Positions 48,088 to 56,856 of a DNA stretch of 64,000 nt are shown piece by piece. The DNA is from Tsukamurella sp. M9C (GTDB lineage: Bacteria > Actinomycetota > Actinomycetes > Mycobacteriales > Mycobacteriaceae), in NCBI RefSeq assembly GCF_020169415.1, contig NZ_JAIULG010000002.1, positions 124,001 to 188,000 on the forward strand, in the 5' to 3' direction. The translations under genes were made by a program, and so were the position numbers. Position 1 is the first letter of the stretch. Every line of letters begins with the position of its first letter. The notes under the pieces were generated by a model. That model was not told the origin of the DNA and did no database searches. It worked only from the letters and a program-made list of their open reading frames with translations.

Positions 48088-48860
48088 AGGAGCCGGTCCG
48101 CCGGCGACGTAGCTCCCGACGGTTCCACGTAGTACTCGGTGCCGACCAGCGGTGCGAGCACCCACGCGGGCAGGTGGAGCACCAGCCGCAGGATCCGCGC
48201 GACGGTCCCCGACTTCGCGATCTCCGACCGGTGGGCGGCGAGCGCGCGCTGCTTGGCGGCGACGTGCCGGCGCACGTCGACGCGGTGCGTGATCTGCGCC
48301 GCCGGCGTGAACCAGGTGCGCGCCTGCTCGAGGTGGCCGGGTCGCAGGAACCGGAGGCGGACGGCGATCGCCAGGACGCGCAGGATCGACTCCCGCGGCG
48401 CGGTCGCCTCGGCGAGCCGGATGCCGGTGAGTTCCGCTGCGCGGCGGGCGATGTGGTGCACGGCGAGGTGGTCGCGGTGCCGGTATCCGCCGGCCTCGTC
48501 GGAGCCGAGCAGCAGGTCGGCGGATACCTCGTGCAGGATCGCCGCGAGCCGCTCCGCCGGTTCGTCGACGCCGGCGCGCGCGAGCCTCACCCGGCCCGGA
48601 GGATCCGGGTACAGCTCGCCGCCGTGGCCGCTGTCCGCGTAGCCGAGCCACCGCACCTCGTGGACGCCCAGTTCCGCGGCGGCGGCGGACAACTCGTCGA
48701 GCCGTCGTCGGGGGTCGGGCTCGTCGTCGCCGCGCATCATCCCGTCGGTGGCGACCACGATCACCACCCGGTGTCCCTCCGCCGCGAACCGCGCGAGGGT
48801 TCCGCCCGCGAGCAGCGTCTCGTCGTCCGGGTGGGCGTTGAGCGCGACGACCGAGGCCAT
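48084..48860 (-). CDS. PIG-L/LmbE-family N-deacetylase
   Basis: The 258-residue zinc hydrolase has the family motifs: LNAHPDDETLLAGGTLA near the N-terminus and GYRHRDHLAVH in the middle. Members deacetylate GlcNAc conjugates such as the mycothiol precursor or antibiotic intermediates. It differs from MshB and Mca in the C-terminal half, so the substrate is open. The ATG at 48860 has no ribosome site; TATACA lies six bases upstream. A glycosyltransferase is encoded just downstream. Confidence 0.85.
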   Translation of the reverse strand: MASVVALNAHPDDETLLAGGTLARFAAEGHRVVIVVATDGMMRGDDEPDPRRRLDELSAAAAELGVHEVRWLGYADSGHGGELYPDPPGRVRLARAGVDEPAERLAAILHEVSADLLLGSDEAGGYRHRDHLAVHHIARRAAELTGIRLAEATAPRESILRVLAIAVRLRFLRPGHLEQARTWFTPAAQITHRVDVRRHVAAKQRALAAHRSEIAKSGTVARILRLVLHLPAWVLAPLVGTEYYVEPSGATSPADRLL

Positions 48861-48935
48861 GCGCTCTGTATAGCAGTTCCGGGGCCGCCGGGCCCGCCGC
48901 CGGTCCGCCACCGCCGGGTGGCGGACCGTGCGCGG

Positions 48936-50600
48936 TCAGGCGTCGCGGAGTTCGCGGCGCAGGATCTTCCCGGTCACCGTCTTCGGCAGCTCCGCGACGA
49001 TCCGAACGTCGCGGGGGTACTTGTACGCGGCCATCCGCTCGCGGCAGTGCGCGATGAGCTCCTCCGGCGCGGCCTCGGCGCCCGGCAGGAGGCTGACGAA
49101 GGCCCGCACGGTTTCGCCCCGGACCTCGTCGGGGACGCCGACGACGGCGGCCTCGCGGACAGCGGGGTGCTCGGCGAGCACGTCCTCGACCTCGCGCGGC
49201 CACACCTTGTACCCGGAGGCGTTGATCATGTCCTTCTTGCGGTCCACGATGAACACCCAGCCGCGCTCGTCCATGAAGCCCACGTCGCCGCTGTGCAGCG
49301 CGCCGCCGGGGAGCCCGGCCGCGGTCTCCTCGGGTTTGTTCCAGTACCCCGCGACCACCTGCGGCCCCTCGGCGACGATCTCGCCGATCTCCCCGAGCGG
49401 GAGGTCGGCACCGTCGTCCCCGACGATCCGCACCGCCGTCGACGGGGCCGGCAACCCGACGGACAGCGCGCCCGAGTTCGGGTCGACGGGGATCTCCACG
49501 CCGAACGGCGAGACCGTCATCGGGCTCGTCGTCTCGGTGAGGCCGTAGGCGTTGTGCAGCGGCCGGCCCGTGGCCTCGGCGAAGCGCCGCGCGGCCGTCG
49601 GGGAGATCGGCGCGCCGCCCGAGTACACCGACGCGAGCGAGGCGAACGCGTCCCGGTCGTAGTCGGGATGGTTGAGCAGCGCGTTGAACGCCGTGACCGC
49701 GCCGATCGTGCAGGTGGGGCGGTGCTCGCGCATCGTCTCCAGCATCACCGCGGGGTCGAAGCGGTACGCCAGGATCATCGGCATCGGGGCGAGCATGCTC
49801 AGCGCGATGTGCCCGATGAGGCCCGTGATGTGGAACAGGGGAGCGATCGCCAGCACCGCCGCGTCGGGGCCGGGCGCGAACGTCGCCGCGTCCCGGTAGA
49901 CGGTGGCGGTGAAGACCACGTTGCGGTGGGTATTGATCGCGCCCTTCGGCTTCCCGGTGGTCCCCGAGGTGTAGGTGAGGAAGGCGGTGTCGCCGGGCCC
50001 GGGGGAGACGGGCGGTGGCACCTCGCCGCGGTGCTCCTCGACGAACTCCAGCAGGTCCTTCGCGCCCTCCGGCGTCGCCCGGCGGGGTCCGGGGAACAGC
50101 CGGGGATCGGCGCGGGTCTGCAGGTCGAGGCCGCTGGTGGTGAGCACCGTGCGGACCGCGGTGCCCGGCACCACGTCGCGCGCGACGTCCTCGTACAGGT
50201 CGTCGAGCGCGAGGAGCGCGGTCGCGCCGGAGTCGAGGAGCAGGTTCTCGAGCTCGCGGGCGCGGCTCATCGGGTTGATCGACACGGTGCACCCGCCGGC
50301 CTTCCAGGCCGCGACCATCCCGATCACGAACTGGGGCACGTTCTGCAGGTAGAGCGCGAGCCGGTCGCCGGGCGCGAAGCCCTCCGCGAGCAGTCCGGCC
50401 GCCAGCGCGTCCGTCAGCGCGTCGAGCTCCCGACGGGTGATGGTCCCGTCGAAGTAGCGGATCGCCGCCTGGTCGGGATGGCTCGCGACGCCCGCTCGGA
50501 ACATGTCGAGCGCGCTGTCGAAGGCGATGTCCACCTCCGCGGGCAGCGACTCGTACCGGCCCACCCAGGGGCGCTGCGCGGATCCCGTCACGGTGCTCAC
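48936..50600 (-). CDS. AMP-dependent acyl-CoA synthetase/ligase
   Basis: The 554-residue enzyme activates a carboxylic acid with ATP and CoA. It has the P-loop YTSGTTGKPKGA, the adenine motif YGLTETTSP, the hinge VDRKKDMINASG and the C-terminal lysine in KTVTGKILRREL. It resembles long-chain or aromatic acid:CoA ligases. The GTG overlaps the stop of the cyclase-family gene, so the two are co-translated and likely serve one catabolic route controlled by the divergent AraC protein. Confidence 0.9.
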   Translation of the reverse strand: MSTVTGSAQRPWVGRYESLPAEVDIAFDSALDMFRAGVASHPDQAAIRYFDGTITRRELDALTDALAAGLLAEGFAPGDRLALYLQNVPQFVIGMVAAWKAGGCTVSINPMSRARELENLLLDSGATALLALDDLYEDVARDVVPGTAVRTVLTTSGLDLQTRADPRLFPGPRRATPEGAKDLLEFVEEHRGEVPPPVSPGPGDTAFLTYTSGTTGKPKGAINTHRNVVFTATVYRDAATFAPGPDAAVLAIAPLFHITGLIGHIALSMLAPMPMILAYRFDPAVMLETMREHRPTCTIGAVTAFNALLNHPDYDRDAFASLASVYSGGAPISPTAARRFAEATGRPLHNAYGLTETTSPMTVSPFGVEIPVDPNSGALSVGLPAPSTAVRIVGDDGADLPLGEIGEIVAEGPQVVAGYWNKPEETAAGLPGGALHSGDVGFMDERGWVFIVDRKKDMINASGYKVWPREVEDVLAEHPAVREAAVVGVPDEVRGETVRAFVSLLPGAEAAPEELIAHCRERMAAYKYPRDVRIVAELPKTVTGKILRRELRDA

Positions 50601-51562
50601 TTCACCACGACCGGGTTGACGGGCGCGCCGCTGCCCTGCGCGATCTTCAGTGGGGCGGCGGTGTACATGAACTCGTAGACGCCGTCGGCGGCGCAGTCCG
50701 CGGCCAGGGCCTCGAGGTCGGTGATCTCCGTGAAGACCACGCCGAGGTTGCGCATCAGCGCGCAGTGCAGGGTGAGCGCGACGCCGTTATTCTGGTCGGT
50801 CGTCACCTCGTTGGCGATGGTGTCGGTCACCAGGTTGGGGATCTCGTTGTCGGCGAACCACTGCACCAGTTCTGGGCTGTACTGCAGGCCGGGCTCGCAG
50901 AAGCCCTCGTAGAAGGCGTCGCCGAGCTCGAAGAAGAGCTGCAGGTAGTTGGTGCGGATGAGCAGCACGTCGCGCGGCCGCAGCTGCACGCCCTGCGCGG
51001 CGGCGCACGCCTCGAGGTCGGTGTGGTCGAAGGTCTCCGCGGTGTCGAGGTGCTCCTTGCCCCGGAAGCGCGCCATGTCGAGCAGCACGCCGCGGCCCAC
51101 CACGCCGCGCTGCGCGATCGGCTCCACGCTCGCCACGTCCATGCCGCCGACCGTCGTGCGGGCGTCGTAGCCGTTCCACAGCTTGCCGTCGTACCAGACG
51201 TGGCCGAGCGCGTCGTACTGCGTGGAGCCCTGCAGGAAGGCGTCGATCTTGTCGTCGGCGTAGTGCAGGCCGCCGGGGAACTGCGGCGCCTCCGCGCCGT
51301 CCCACGTCGCCTCGTCCATGATCTGCGTGCGCACCGCGGGGCTGCGGCCGGGCCAGACGGGATCGCCCTTCGGATCGCCGATCAGCCGCTGCAGCGTGAA
51401 GACCTTGCCGGTGCGGACCAGCGTCGCGGCGGCGACCGCCTGCTCCGGGCCGAGGTAGTTGAGCGAGCCCACCTCGTCGTCGGGGCCCCACTTGCCCCAG
51501 TTCGACGGTGCCTGGGCGAGCAGGTCGCCGAGGGCGGGCGCGGTCACGGTCTGTTCGGTCAT
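50597..51562 (-). CDS. Cyclase-family metal hydrolase (kynurenine-formamidase-like fold)
   Basis: The 321-residue protein belongs to the cyclase family (PF04199). The N-terminal WGPDDEVGSLNYLGPEQ, QYDALGHVWYDGKLWNG with the metal-binding His, and RPRDVLLIRTNYLQ support this. It is longer than bacterial kynurenine formamidases. The ATG at 51562 has GAGGACCG upstream. It is the first gene of a two-gene unit with the acyl-CoA synthetase, 149 bases from a divergent AraC gene. Likely a lactone or amide hydrolase; the substrate is unknown. Confidence 0.83.
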   Translation of the reverse strand: MTEQTVTAPALGDLLAQAPSNWGKWGPDDEVGSLNYLGPEQAVAAATLVRTGKVFTLQRLIGDPKGDPVWPGRSPAVRTQIMDEATWDGAEAPQFPGGLHYADDKIDAFLQGSTQYDALGHVWYDGKLWNGYDARTTVGGMDVASVEPIAQRGVVGRGVLLDMARFRGKEHLDTAETFDHTDLEACAAAQGVQLRPRDVLLIRTNYLQLFFELGDAFYEGFCEPGLQYSPELVQWFADNEIPNLVTDTIANEVTTDQNNGVALTLHCALMRNLGVVFTEITDLEALAADCAADGVYEFMYTAAPLKIAQGSGAPVNPVVVK

Positions 51563-51711
51563 CGGTCCTCCTGGTTCGACGGTGCGCCGGGTTCGCCCGG
51601 CGGTGACGCGTGTCACAATCGAAGGTAGGAAGCGCGCGGCGGCGGGACGTTCGCCCGCGCGCACGGTTCTTGCGCGCAGGCGCACGCGCCGCGGGAGGGG
51701 AGGAGCAGGGC

Positions 51712-52665
51712 GTGCCGTACACGATCGACGGCCTGGTCACCGGGTCCGAGCGGCGCCTCACCGGTTCCCGCGCGCACGGAGCGTGGCGGGATTGGTGCAG
51801 CGGCGTCCACGGCGAGTTCGACATCTCCTTCGACGGCGACGGCTACCGCGGCGACGTGCTGCGCCAGCGCACCGAGGAGTACCAACTGGTCTCCTGGACC
51901 AGCCAGCGCGAGCACGTGCGCCGCGACGCCCGCGGCATCCGCAACGACCCGCGCGGCCATTACGAGCTGTTCATGCCCCTGAAGGGCGCGCTGCACGTGG
52001 GCGGCGACGTCACCGAGAGCGCGCTGATGCCGGGCGAGATGGTGCTCGTCTCGATCGATTCGCCGTTCGTGCTCGCGCACGAGGACGACGCCTCCGCGCT
52101 GGCCCTGCTCATCCCCGAGCACCGGGTCTCGCGGACGCTCGGCTCGGTCGCCAAGGAGGGCGTGCGGCTGCGCGGCGGCCGCGGGCTGGGCCGGGTCACC
52201 CGGGACCTCGCGGCGGCGCTCATCGACGAGCGGGAGCAGCTCACGGCGGCGGAGTTCGACGCCGCCTGCGACCGCGCCGTGGACCTGTTCTGCCTCGCCG
52301 CCAGCGGGGAGGCCGACGGTGCCGGCGCCGCCGACGACGACGTCCGGGCCGCGGTGCTCCGGCACGTGCGCGCCCACGCCACCGAGCCGGACCTGAGCCT
52401 GGCGGGCGTCGCGGCTGCCGTCGGCTGGTCGGCGCGGCACATCCAGGCGGTGCTCTCCCGCACCGGCGAGACCTTCTCCGACGCCGTGCGCGGCGAGCGG
52501 CTCGATCTGGCCCGGGACCGGCTCACCGATCCGCGGTGGGCCGCTCGCGGGATCGCGTTCATCGCCGACTCGGTGGGTTACGGCTCGGCGAGCGCGTTCA
52601 GCACCGCCTTCAGCCGGCGGTTCGGGCGCTCGCCGCGGGCGCACCGAGCCGGCGCCGCCGACTGA
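51712..52665 (+). CDS. AraC-family transcriptional regulator
   Basis: The 317-residue protein has an N-terminal AraC-binding-like domain (cupin type; RNDPRGHYELFMPLKGALHV) and a C-terminal double helix-turn-helix (about 225-315) with IAFIADSVGYGSASAFSTAFSR. The GTG at 51712 is supported by AGGAG six to seven bases upstream; the frame open to 51610 has no such site. It is divergent from the cyclase/acyl-CoA synthetase genes, its probable targets, and convergent with jetC. Confidence 0.87.
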   Translation: MPYTIDGLVTGSERRLTGSRAHGAWRDWCSGVHGEFDISFDGDGYRGDVLRQRTEEYQLVSWTSQREHVRRDARGIRNDPRGHYELFMPLKGALHVGGDVTESALMPGEMVLVSIDSPFVLAHEDDASALALLIPEHRVSRTLGSVAKEGVRLRGGRGLGRVTRDLAAALIDEREQLTAAEFDAACDRAVDLFCLAASGEADGAGAADDDVRAAVLRHVRAHATEPDLSLAGVAAAVGWSARHIQAVLSRTGETFSDAVRGERLDLARDRLTDPRWAARGIAFIADSVGYGSASAFSTAFSRRFGRSPRAHRAGAAD

Positions 52666-52707
52666 CGCACGCGACCCGCGCAGCCGCGCCGGGGGGCGGC
52701 GGACCGG

Positions 52708-55700
52708 TCAGCGCGACGGGGCGAGCTCGCCGAACGTCGCGTACCGGGCGTCCGAGCGGGCACCGTCGGGCGTGACCTGCTTGTCCACCAGGATCACCTG
52801 CCCGATGAAGGGCTCGACGATGCCGACCATGCGGATCGGGGCGGCGATGAGGAGCTGGAAGCCGAACTGCTCGAACGCCCGCAGCGACTGCGCCGAGAAG
52901 CGCTCGTCCGACTTGCTGAAGGCCTCGTCGAGCATGAGCGGCGCGAACGCGGGCTCGTTCGATCCGTCGATGCCGTGGCTGCCCAGGGCGAAGCTCAGGG
53001 CCGCCGCGAGGCAGAACGCGACCAGCTTCTCCTGCTCGCCGCCGGAGTTGGTGGCGGTGTTGCGGTAGGTGACCACCGCGGGGGCGTCCGGCTCGGCCCC
53101 GACGGCGTTCTCCTTGCCGTAGAAGGAGTAGCCGGTGCGCACGTCGAGGACGTTCTCCGTCCAGCGGCGCGACTCGGGGTCGTCGCCCGTCAGGCGCAAC
53201 ACCAGGCCGCGGATGCGCTTGAACTGCGCCGCCATCGCGGCCGGCTCGGCGCGCTTCGCGGCGGGGGCGTCGCGCACCATCTCGTCGACCAGCTTGGCGA
53301 ACTCCGTCGCCTCCGGCGTCGGGCGGGCGGCGTAGGCGATCTGCAGGTAGGTGCCCTCGTTGAACTCCACCCGGCGCAGGCCCGCGTTGACGTCGGCGAT
53401 GCCGCGGGTGATGGCCCGGTGGGTGTCGTCGACCTCCTTGAACAGGTTCGACACCGAGTGGCTGACGTCGGTGGTGATGAGCCGGCGGAACTTCTCCGTG
53501 GCGGCGGCGAGCCCGTGCGCGACGAGGTTCTCGTGCACCGCGACGAAGTCGGGAGCGGAGGCGGCATCGGCGGACAGCTCCGTCGAGGCGTCGGGCCACT
53601 CGCGCAGGAACTGCTCGGCGGTGCGGACGATCCGCGCCTCGGCGGCGTCCCGCTCCGCCGTCGCGGCGGCCTGCTGGCGCTCCAGCTCCGCGCGGAGGTC
53701 GGCGCGGACCTCGCCGAAGGAGTCGAGCGTGAGCCGCCGGGGCTTCGCCTCGTCGGCGGTGAGCAGGTGCCACAGGGCGGTCGCGAGGAAGTCCTCGTCT
53801 TCGCTCGTCAGCTTCGGGGCGCTCTCGGCGTCGATCTTCTCGAACTCGGCGAGCAGATCGTCGAACTCGGTGCCGGCGCGGTTCATCGTCTCGGTGAGGG
53901 CGCCGATGCGGGTCTGCGCCTCGGCCAGCTCGCCGTAGGCGTTGTCGGCCTGCAGCTCCAGCTCCCCGAGGTCCGCGTTGCCGGAGCGGGCGTCGGAGAT
54001 CCGGTCGGCCAGCTCCTCGGCCTCGGCCTTCGCCGCCCAGTGGTCGAGCTCGGCCCACGACGTGTAGCCCAGCACGCCGGCGGCGCTGTCGGTGACGGCC
54101 TTGTGCTCGGCGAGGTCGTCGCGCAGTGTCGCCGACGCCTCGGCGGCCTTGGCGTGCACGGCGGCCAGCTCGTCGCGGCGGCGCTGCAGTGCCTCGCGCT
54201 TGCTGCCGGTGTTGGTGCCCAGCACCCACTGCGAGCGGTCGGCGACGGCGCGGCGGTCGTCCTTGCGGAACCGGCCGCCCGCGTTCTTCACCAGGCCCTC
54301 GGCGGTGACGGCCTGCTCGTGGCGCTCCAGTTCGGCGGGGGAGTCCACGCAGGTGTGCCGCGCGGCGCGCGCGACCGCGCCGGACAGCCATCGTCCGGCC
54401 TCGGTCGACGTGTCCACCGTCAGCTTGGCGGCCAGGGAGCCGGGATCCGGGCGGGTGGGGTCGGCACCGTCGACCACCTGGTACGTGAGCACGCCCTGGA
54501 CGCGGTTGGCGTTGACGTAGTCGGCGACGGCGCGCTGGTGCTCGGCGGGGACCAACAGCGTCGTGGCCAGCGGGCGCAGCACGCGCTCGGCGGCGCCCGC
54601 CCAGGTCGCCTGCTCCGCGGGCCTTACGTCGATCAGCTCCGCCGCGTACGGAAGTTCCTCCGCGGGAACGCCGGTGGCGCGGGCGATCACGTCGCGCTGG
54701 TCCAGCAGCGCGGGCGGCAGCAGCGAGGCGCGGCGGTCGAGCACGGACAGCTCGTCGTCCACGGACTCGACGGCGCGGCGCGCGTCGGACTCGTCCGTGT
54801 ACGCGGAGTGCACGCGCCCCGCGAGGGCCTCGGCGGCCTCGGTCGCGCGGTCGCGGATGCCGGGGACCTGCTCACGCAGCGCGGCGAACTCCTCCGCCGA
54901 CTCGGGCGCGCGCTCGCCGAGCTTCTCCACCGCGGCGGCGAAGCGTTCGTAGGCGCGCTGGCGGGCCTGGGTCTGCAGCTCACGCGACTGGAGCTCGGCC
55001 TCGAGCACGCCGACCTCGCCCTGCTCCTGCCGGAGCCGGTGCAGCAGGTCGTTGTAGCGGATCTTGCGCTCCTCGGCGCGGTCCTCCCAGCGGGCGATCT
55101 GCGCGTCGGTGCCGGCCCGCTCGCCCTCGATCCGGTCCATCTGCTCCTGCAGCAGCCGCAGCTTGTGCCCGCGCAGGTAGGACCGCACGGGTGCGCCGAG
55201 CAGGTCGGCCGCGCGGGTCGTCCCGACGGTGGCGGAGCGGTACTTCTCGTACGCCTCCGGCATCGGCCGCAGCACCTTCTCCTGCGCCTCGGCGCGCGCG
55301 GCGGCCCGGTAGGCCTCGTCGAGCTGGGTGAAGTTCTCCACCAGGCGCTCGGCGCGGGCGTAGGTCTGCGGCCGGTCGAGCATGTACGTCCGGATGAAGG
55401 CGTCGAGGTCGCCGACGTTCTTCATGGCCTTGGCCTTACCGAGCAGCGCGAGCGCGGCCGAGGAGGTGCCGATGCCGACGCGGCGGCGCAGCGCGTCCTG
55501 ATAGGCGGCCTGGGTGTCGAAGGACTCGACGCCGCTGTGCCGGGAGCGCCAGCCGCGGGTGTCGAAGCCGGCGGTCGCCCACTCCTGCAGGTCGAGCAGA
55601 TCGAAGGCGCCCGAATGCAACTGGTACCAGGACTTGAGCGAGGCGCCGTCGGTGCCGCTGCCCGGGAACCACTTCACGGCGACGGCCGTGGTCACGTTGC

Positions 55701-56070
55701 CGGCGCCGTTGTCGTAGGTCGCGGCGACGGCAGACCAGGTGGCCGAATCGCCGCGCAGGTACTGGACCTTGGACTGCTGGTGCTCGTCGTCGTTGACCGA
55801 CCATGCGCCGCGCACGTAGTCCGCCATGGAGCGGGCGGCGCGCTTGGCGCCCTTCGCCGTCATGTCCGCGGAGGCGTTGAAGGACTGGTCGTAGGTGGGC
55901 AGCAGCACCACCGAATGCGCGTCCATCAGCGAGCTCTTGCCCGAGCCCGACGGGCCGGTGAGGATCACGCCCCGCTCGTCGATCGGGAAGTCCTTGTAGC
56001 CGTCGAAGGTGCCCCAGTTCACCACCTGCAGGCGGGTGAGGCGGTACTGGCCGAGATGCTTGCGGGTCAC
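52708..56070 (-). CDS. jetC: Wadjet/MksB-type SMC ATPase (JetC)
   Basis: The 1120-residue protein is the SMC-like motor of a JetABCD/MksBEF condensin. It has an N-terminal head with Walker A GPSGSGKSSLMD (about 39-50), long coiled coils (about 300-480 and 640-900) with a hinge-like region between, and a C-terminal head with the signature NSGGEQEKLV (about 1005) and Walker B LMLDEAFSKSD (about 1045). The GTG overlaps the jetB stop. Wadjet systems extrude and cut plasmid DNA; relatives organise chromosomes. The nuclease subunit gene (jetD/mksG) does not follow: an AraC gene converges 42 bases downstream. Confidence 0.9.
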   Translation of the reverse strand: MTRKHLGQYRLTRLQVVNWGTFDGYKDFPIDERGVILTGPSGSGKSSLMDAHSVVLLPTYDQSFNASADMTAKGAKRAARSMADYVRGAWSVNDDEHQQSKVQYLRGDSATWSAVAATYDNGAGNVTTAVAVKWFPGSGTDGASLKSWYQLHSGAFDLLDLQEWATAGFDTRGWRSRHSGVESFDTQAAYQDALRRRVGIGTSSAALALLGKAKAMKNVGDLDAFIRTYMLDRPQTYARAERLVENFTQLDEAYRAAARAEAQEKVLRPMPEAYEKYRSATVGTTRAADLLGAPVRSYLRGHKLRLLQEQMDRIEGERAGTDAQIARWEDRAEERKIRYNDLLHRLRQEQGEVGVLEAELQSRELQTQARQRAYERFAAAVEKLGERAPESAEEFAALREQVPGIRDRATEAAEALAGRVHSAYTDESDARRAVESVDDELSVLDRRASLLPPALLDQRDVIARATGVPAEELPYAAELIDVRPAEQATWAGAAERVLRPLATTLLVPAEHQRAVADYVNANRVQGVLTYQVVDGADPTRPDPGSLAAKLTVDTSTEAGRWLSGAVARAARHTCVDSPAELERHEQAVTAEGLVKNAGGRFRKDDRRAVADRSQWVLGTNTGSKREALQRRRDELAAVHAKAAEASATLRDDLAEHKAVTDSAAGVLGYTSWAELDHWAAKAEAEELADRISDARSGNADLGELELQADNAYGELAEAQTRIGALTETMNRAGTEFDDLLAEFEKIDAESAPKLTSEDEDFLATALWHLLTADEAKPRRLTLDSFGEVRADLRAELERQQAAATAERDAAEARIVRTAEQFLREWPDASTELSADAASAPDFVAVHENLVAHGLAAATEKFRRLITTDVSHSVSNLFKEVDDTHRAITRGIADVNAGLRRVEFNEGTYLQIAYAARPTPEATEFAKLVDEMVRDAPAAKRAEPAAMAAQFKRIRGLVLRLTGDDPESRRWTENVLDVRTGYSFYGKENAVGAEPDAPAVVTYRNTATNSGGEQEKLVAFCLAAALSFALGSHGIDGSNEPAFAPLMLDEAFSKSDERFSAQSLRAFEQFGFQLLIAAPIRMVGIVEPFIGQVILVDKQVTPDGARSDARYATFGELAPSR

Positions 56071-56855
56071 TGCTGCTCCTCGGTCTCGTTCTCCGGCCGG
56101 CTCTCCGGTTCGACGGTGCCGTCCTCGCCGTCGTCGACGGGGGCCGCCGCCTCGCCCAGGTCCTGATCGGTGCTGGCGAGGTCGCGGTACGCGGCGGTGT
56201 AGAGGTCCACCTGCTCGGGGGTGAGCAGGGACGCGATCACCGAGTGCACGGCCCACCGGTCGCTGGTGCCGACGCGGCGGATCAGGCGGCGGGTCTCCAG
56301 CTGGTTGATCGCGGCGTCGGCCTTCTTCACGAAGCCGGCCTCGTCGGTGTCGCGCGCGGGTCGGAAGGTCAGCAGGTGGTCGATCATCTCCTGCCGCTCC
56401 ACGACCGCCGTCTCGTCCGGGCTGGACAGGTGCTTGAGCCGCAGGAACAGCGCCAGCACCGAGGCGGCGAGCGAGAGGCTCTGCGCGCGCAGCAGATTCC
56501 GCTGCCGCGGGTCGTTCTCGCTGACCTGGCGCGTGAAGGCGTGCTTGGTCTCGCGGTTGATCTCCAGCAGGAGGTTCAGCTCGGAGAGCCTGCTGCGCAG
56601 CAGCGTCTCCTCGGCCTCGATCACGGCCCAGTTCTTCGACCGCGACGAGACGTGCGGCGCCGCGATCAGCTCCTGCAGCGCGTAACAGACCGAGTTCGGC
56701 AGCGCGGAGGTGTCGCCATCGAAGCGGGGCGCGGTGTCGGCGCCGCGCAGCGACTTGATCGCCTCGTCGTCGGCGATGCTGAAGTCGGCCAGGTCGATCT
56801 CGGGGAGCACGTCGTCCGCGATGTCCAGTGCGGCGTCGAGCGATTCGTCGGTCAT
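56067..56855 (-). CDS. jetB: JetB/MksE kite subunit (DUF4194)
   Basis: The 262-residue protein fits the winged-helix kite subunit that binds the kleisin. The core (about 60-215) contains HAFTRQVSENDPRQRNLLRAQ and ASVLALFLRLKHL. The last 45 residues are acidic and probably unstructured. It starts one base after the jetA stop and overlaps the jetC GTG, so the three genes form one tight operon. Confidence 0.85.
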   Translation of the reverse strand: MTDESLDAALDIADDVLPEIDLADFSIADDEAIKSLRGADTAPRFDGDTSALPNSVCYALQELIAAPHVSSRSKNWAVIEAEETLLRSRLSELNLLLEINRETKHAFTRQVSENDPRQRNLLRAQSLSLAASVLALFLRLKHLSSPDETAVVERQEMIDHLLTFRPARDTDEAGFVKKADAAINQLETRRLIRRVGTSDRWAVHSVIASLLTPEQVDLYTAAYRDLASTDQDLGEAAAPVDDGEDGTVEPESRPENETEEQQ

Positions 56856-56856
56856 G

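Noticed and set aside
51712-52707. A jetD/mksG nuclease gene downstream of jetC
   Set aside because: The only gene here is on the opposite strand and has an AraC helix-turn-helix domain; no toprim or DUF3322-like motif was seen in either strand.
52975-56166. 1063-residue open frame on the plus strand
   Set aside because: It is antisense to jetC. Its Arg/Gly/Val/Leu-rich composition is the mirror of GC-rich codons, and it has no recognisable motif, whereas the minus frame has Walker A, signature and Walker B motifs.
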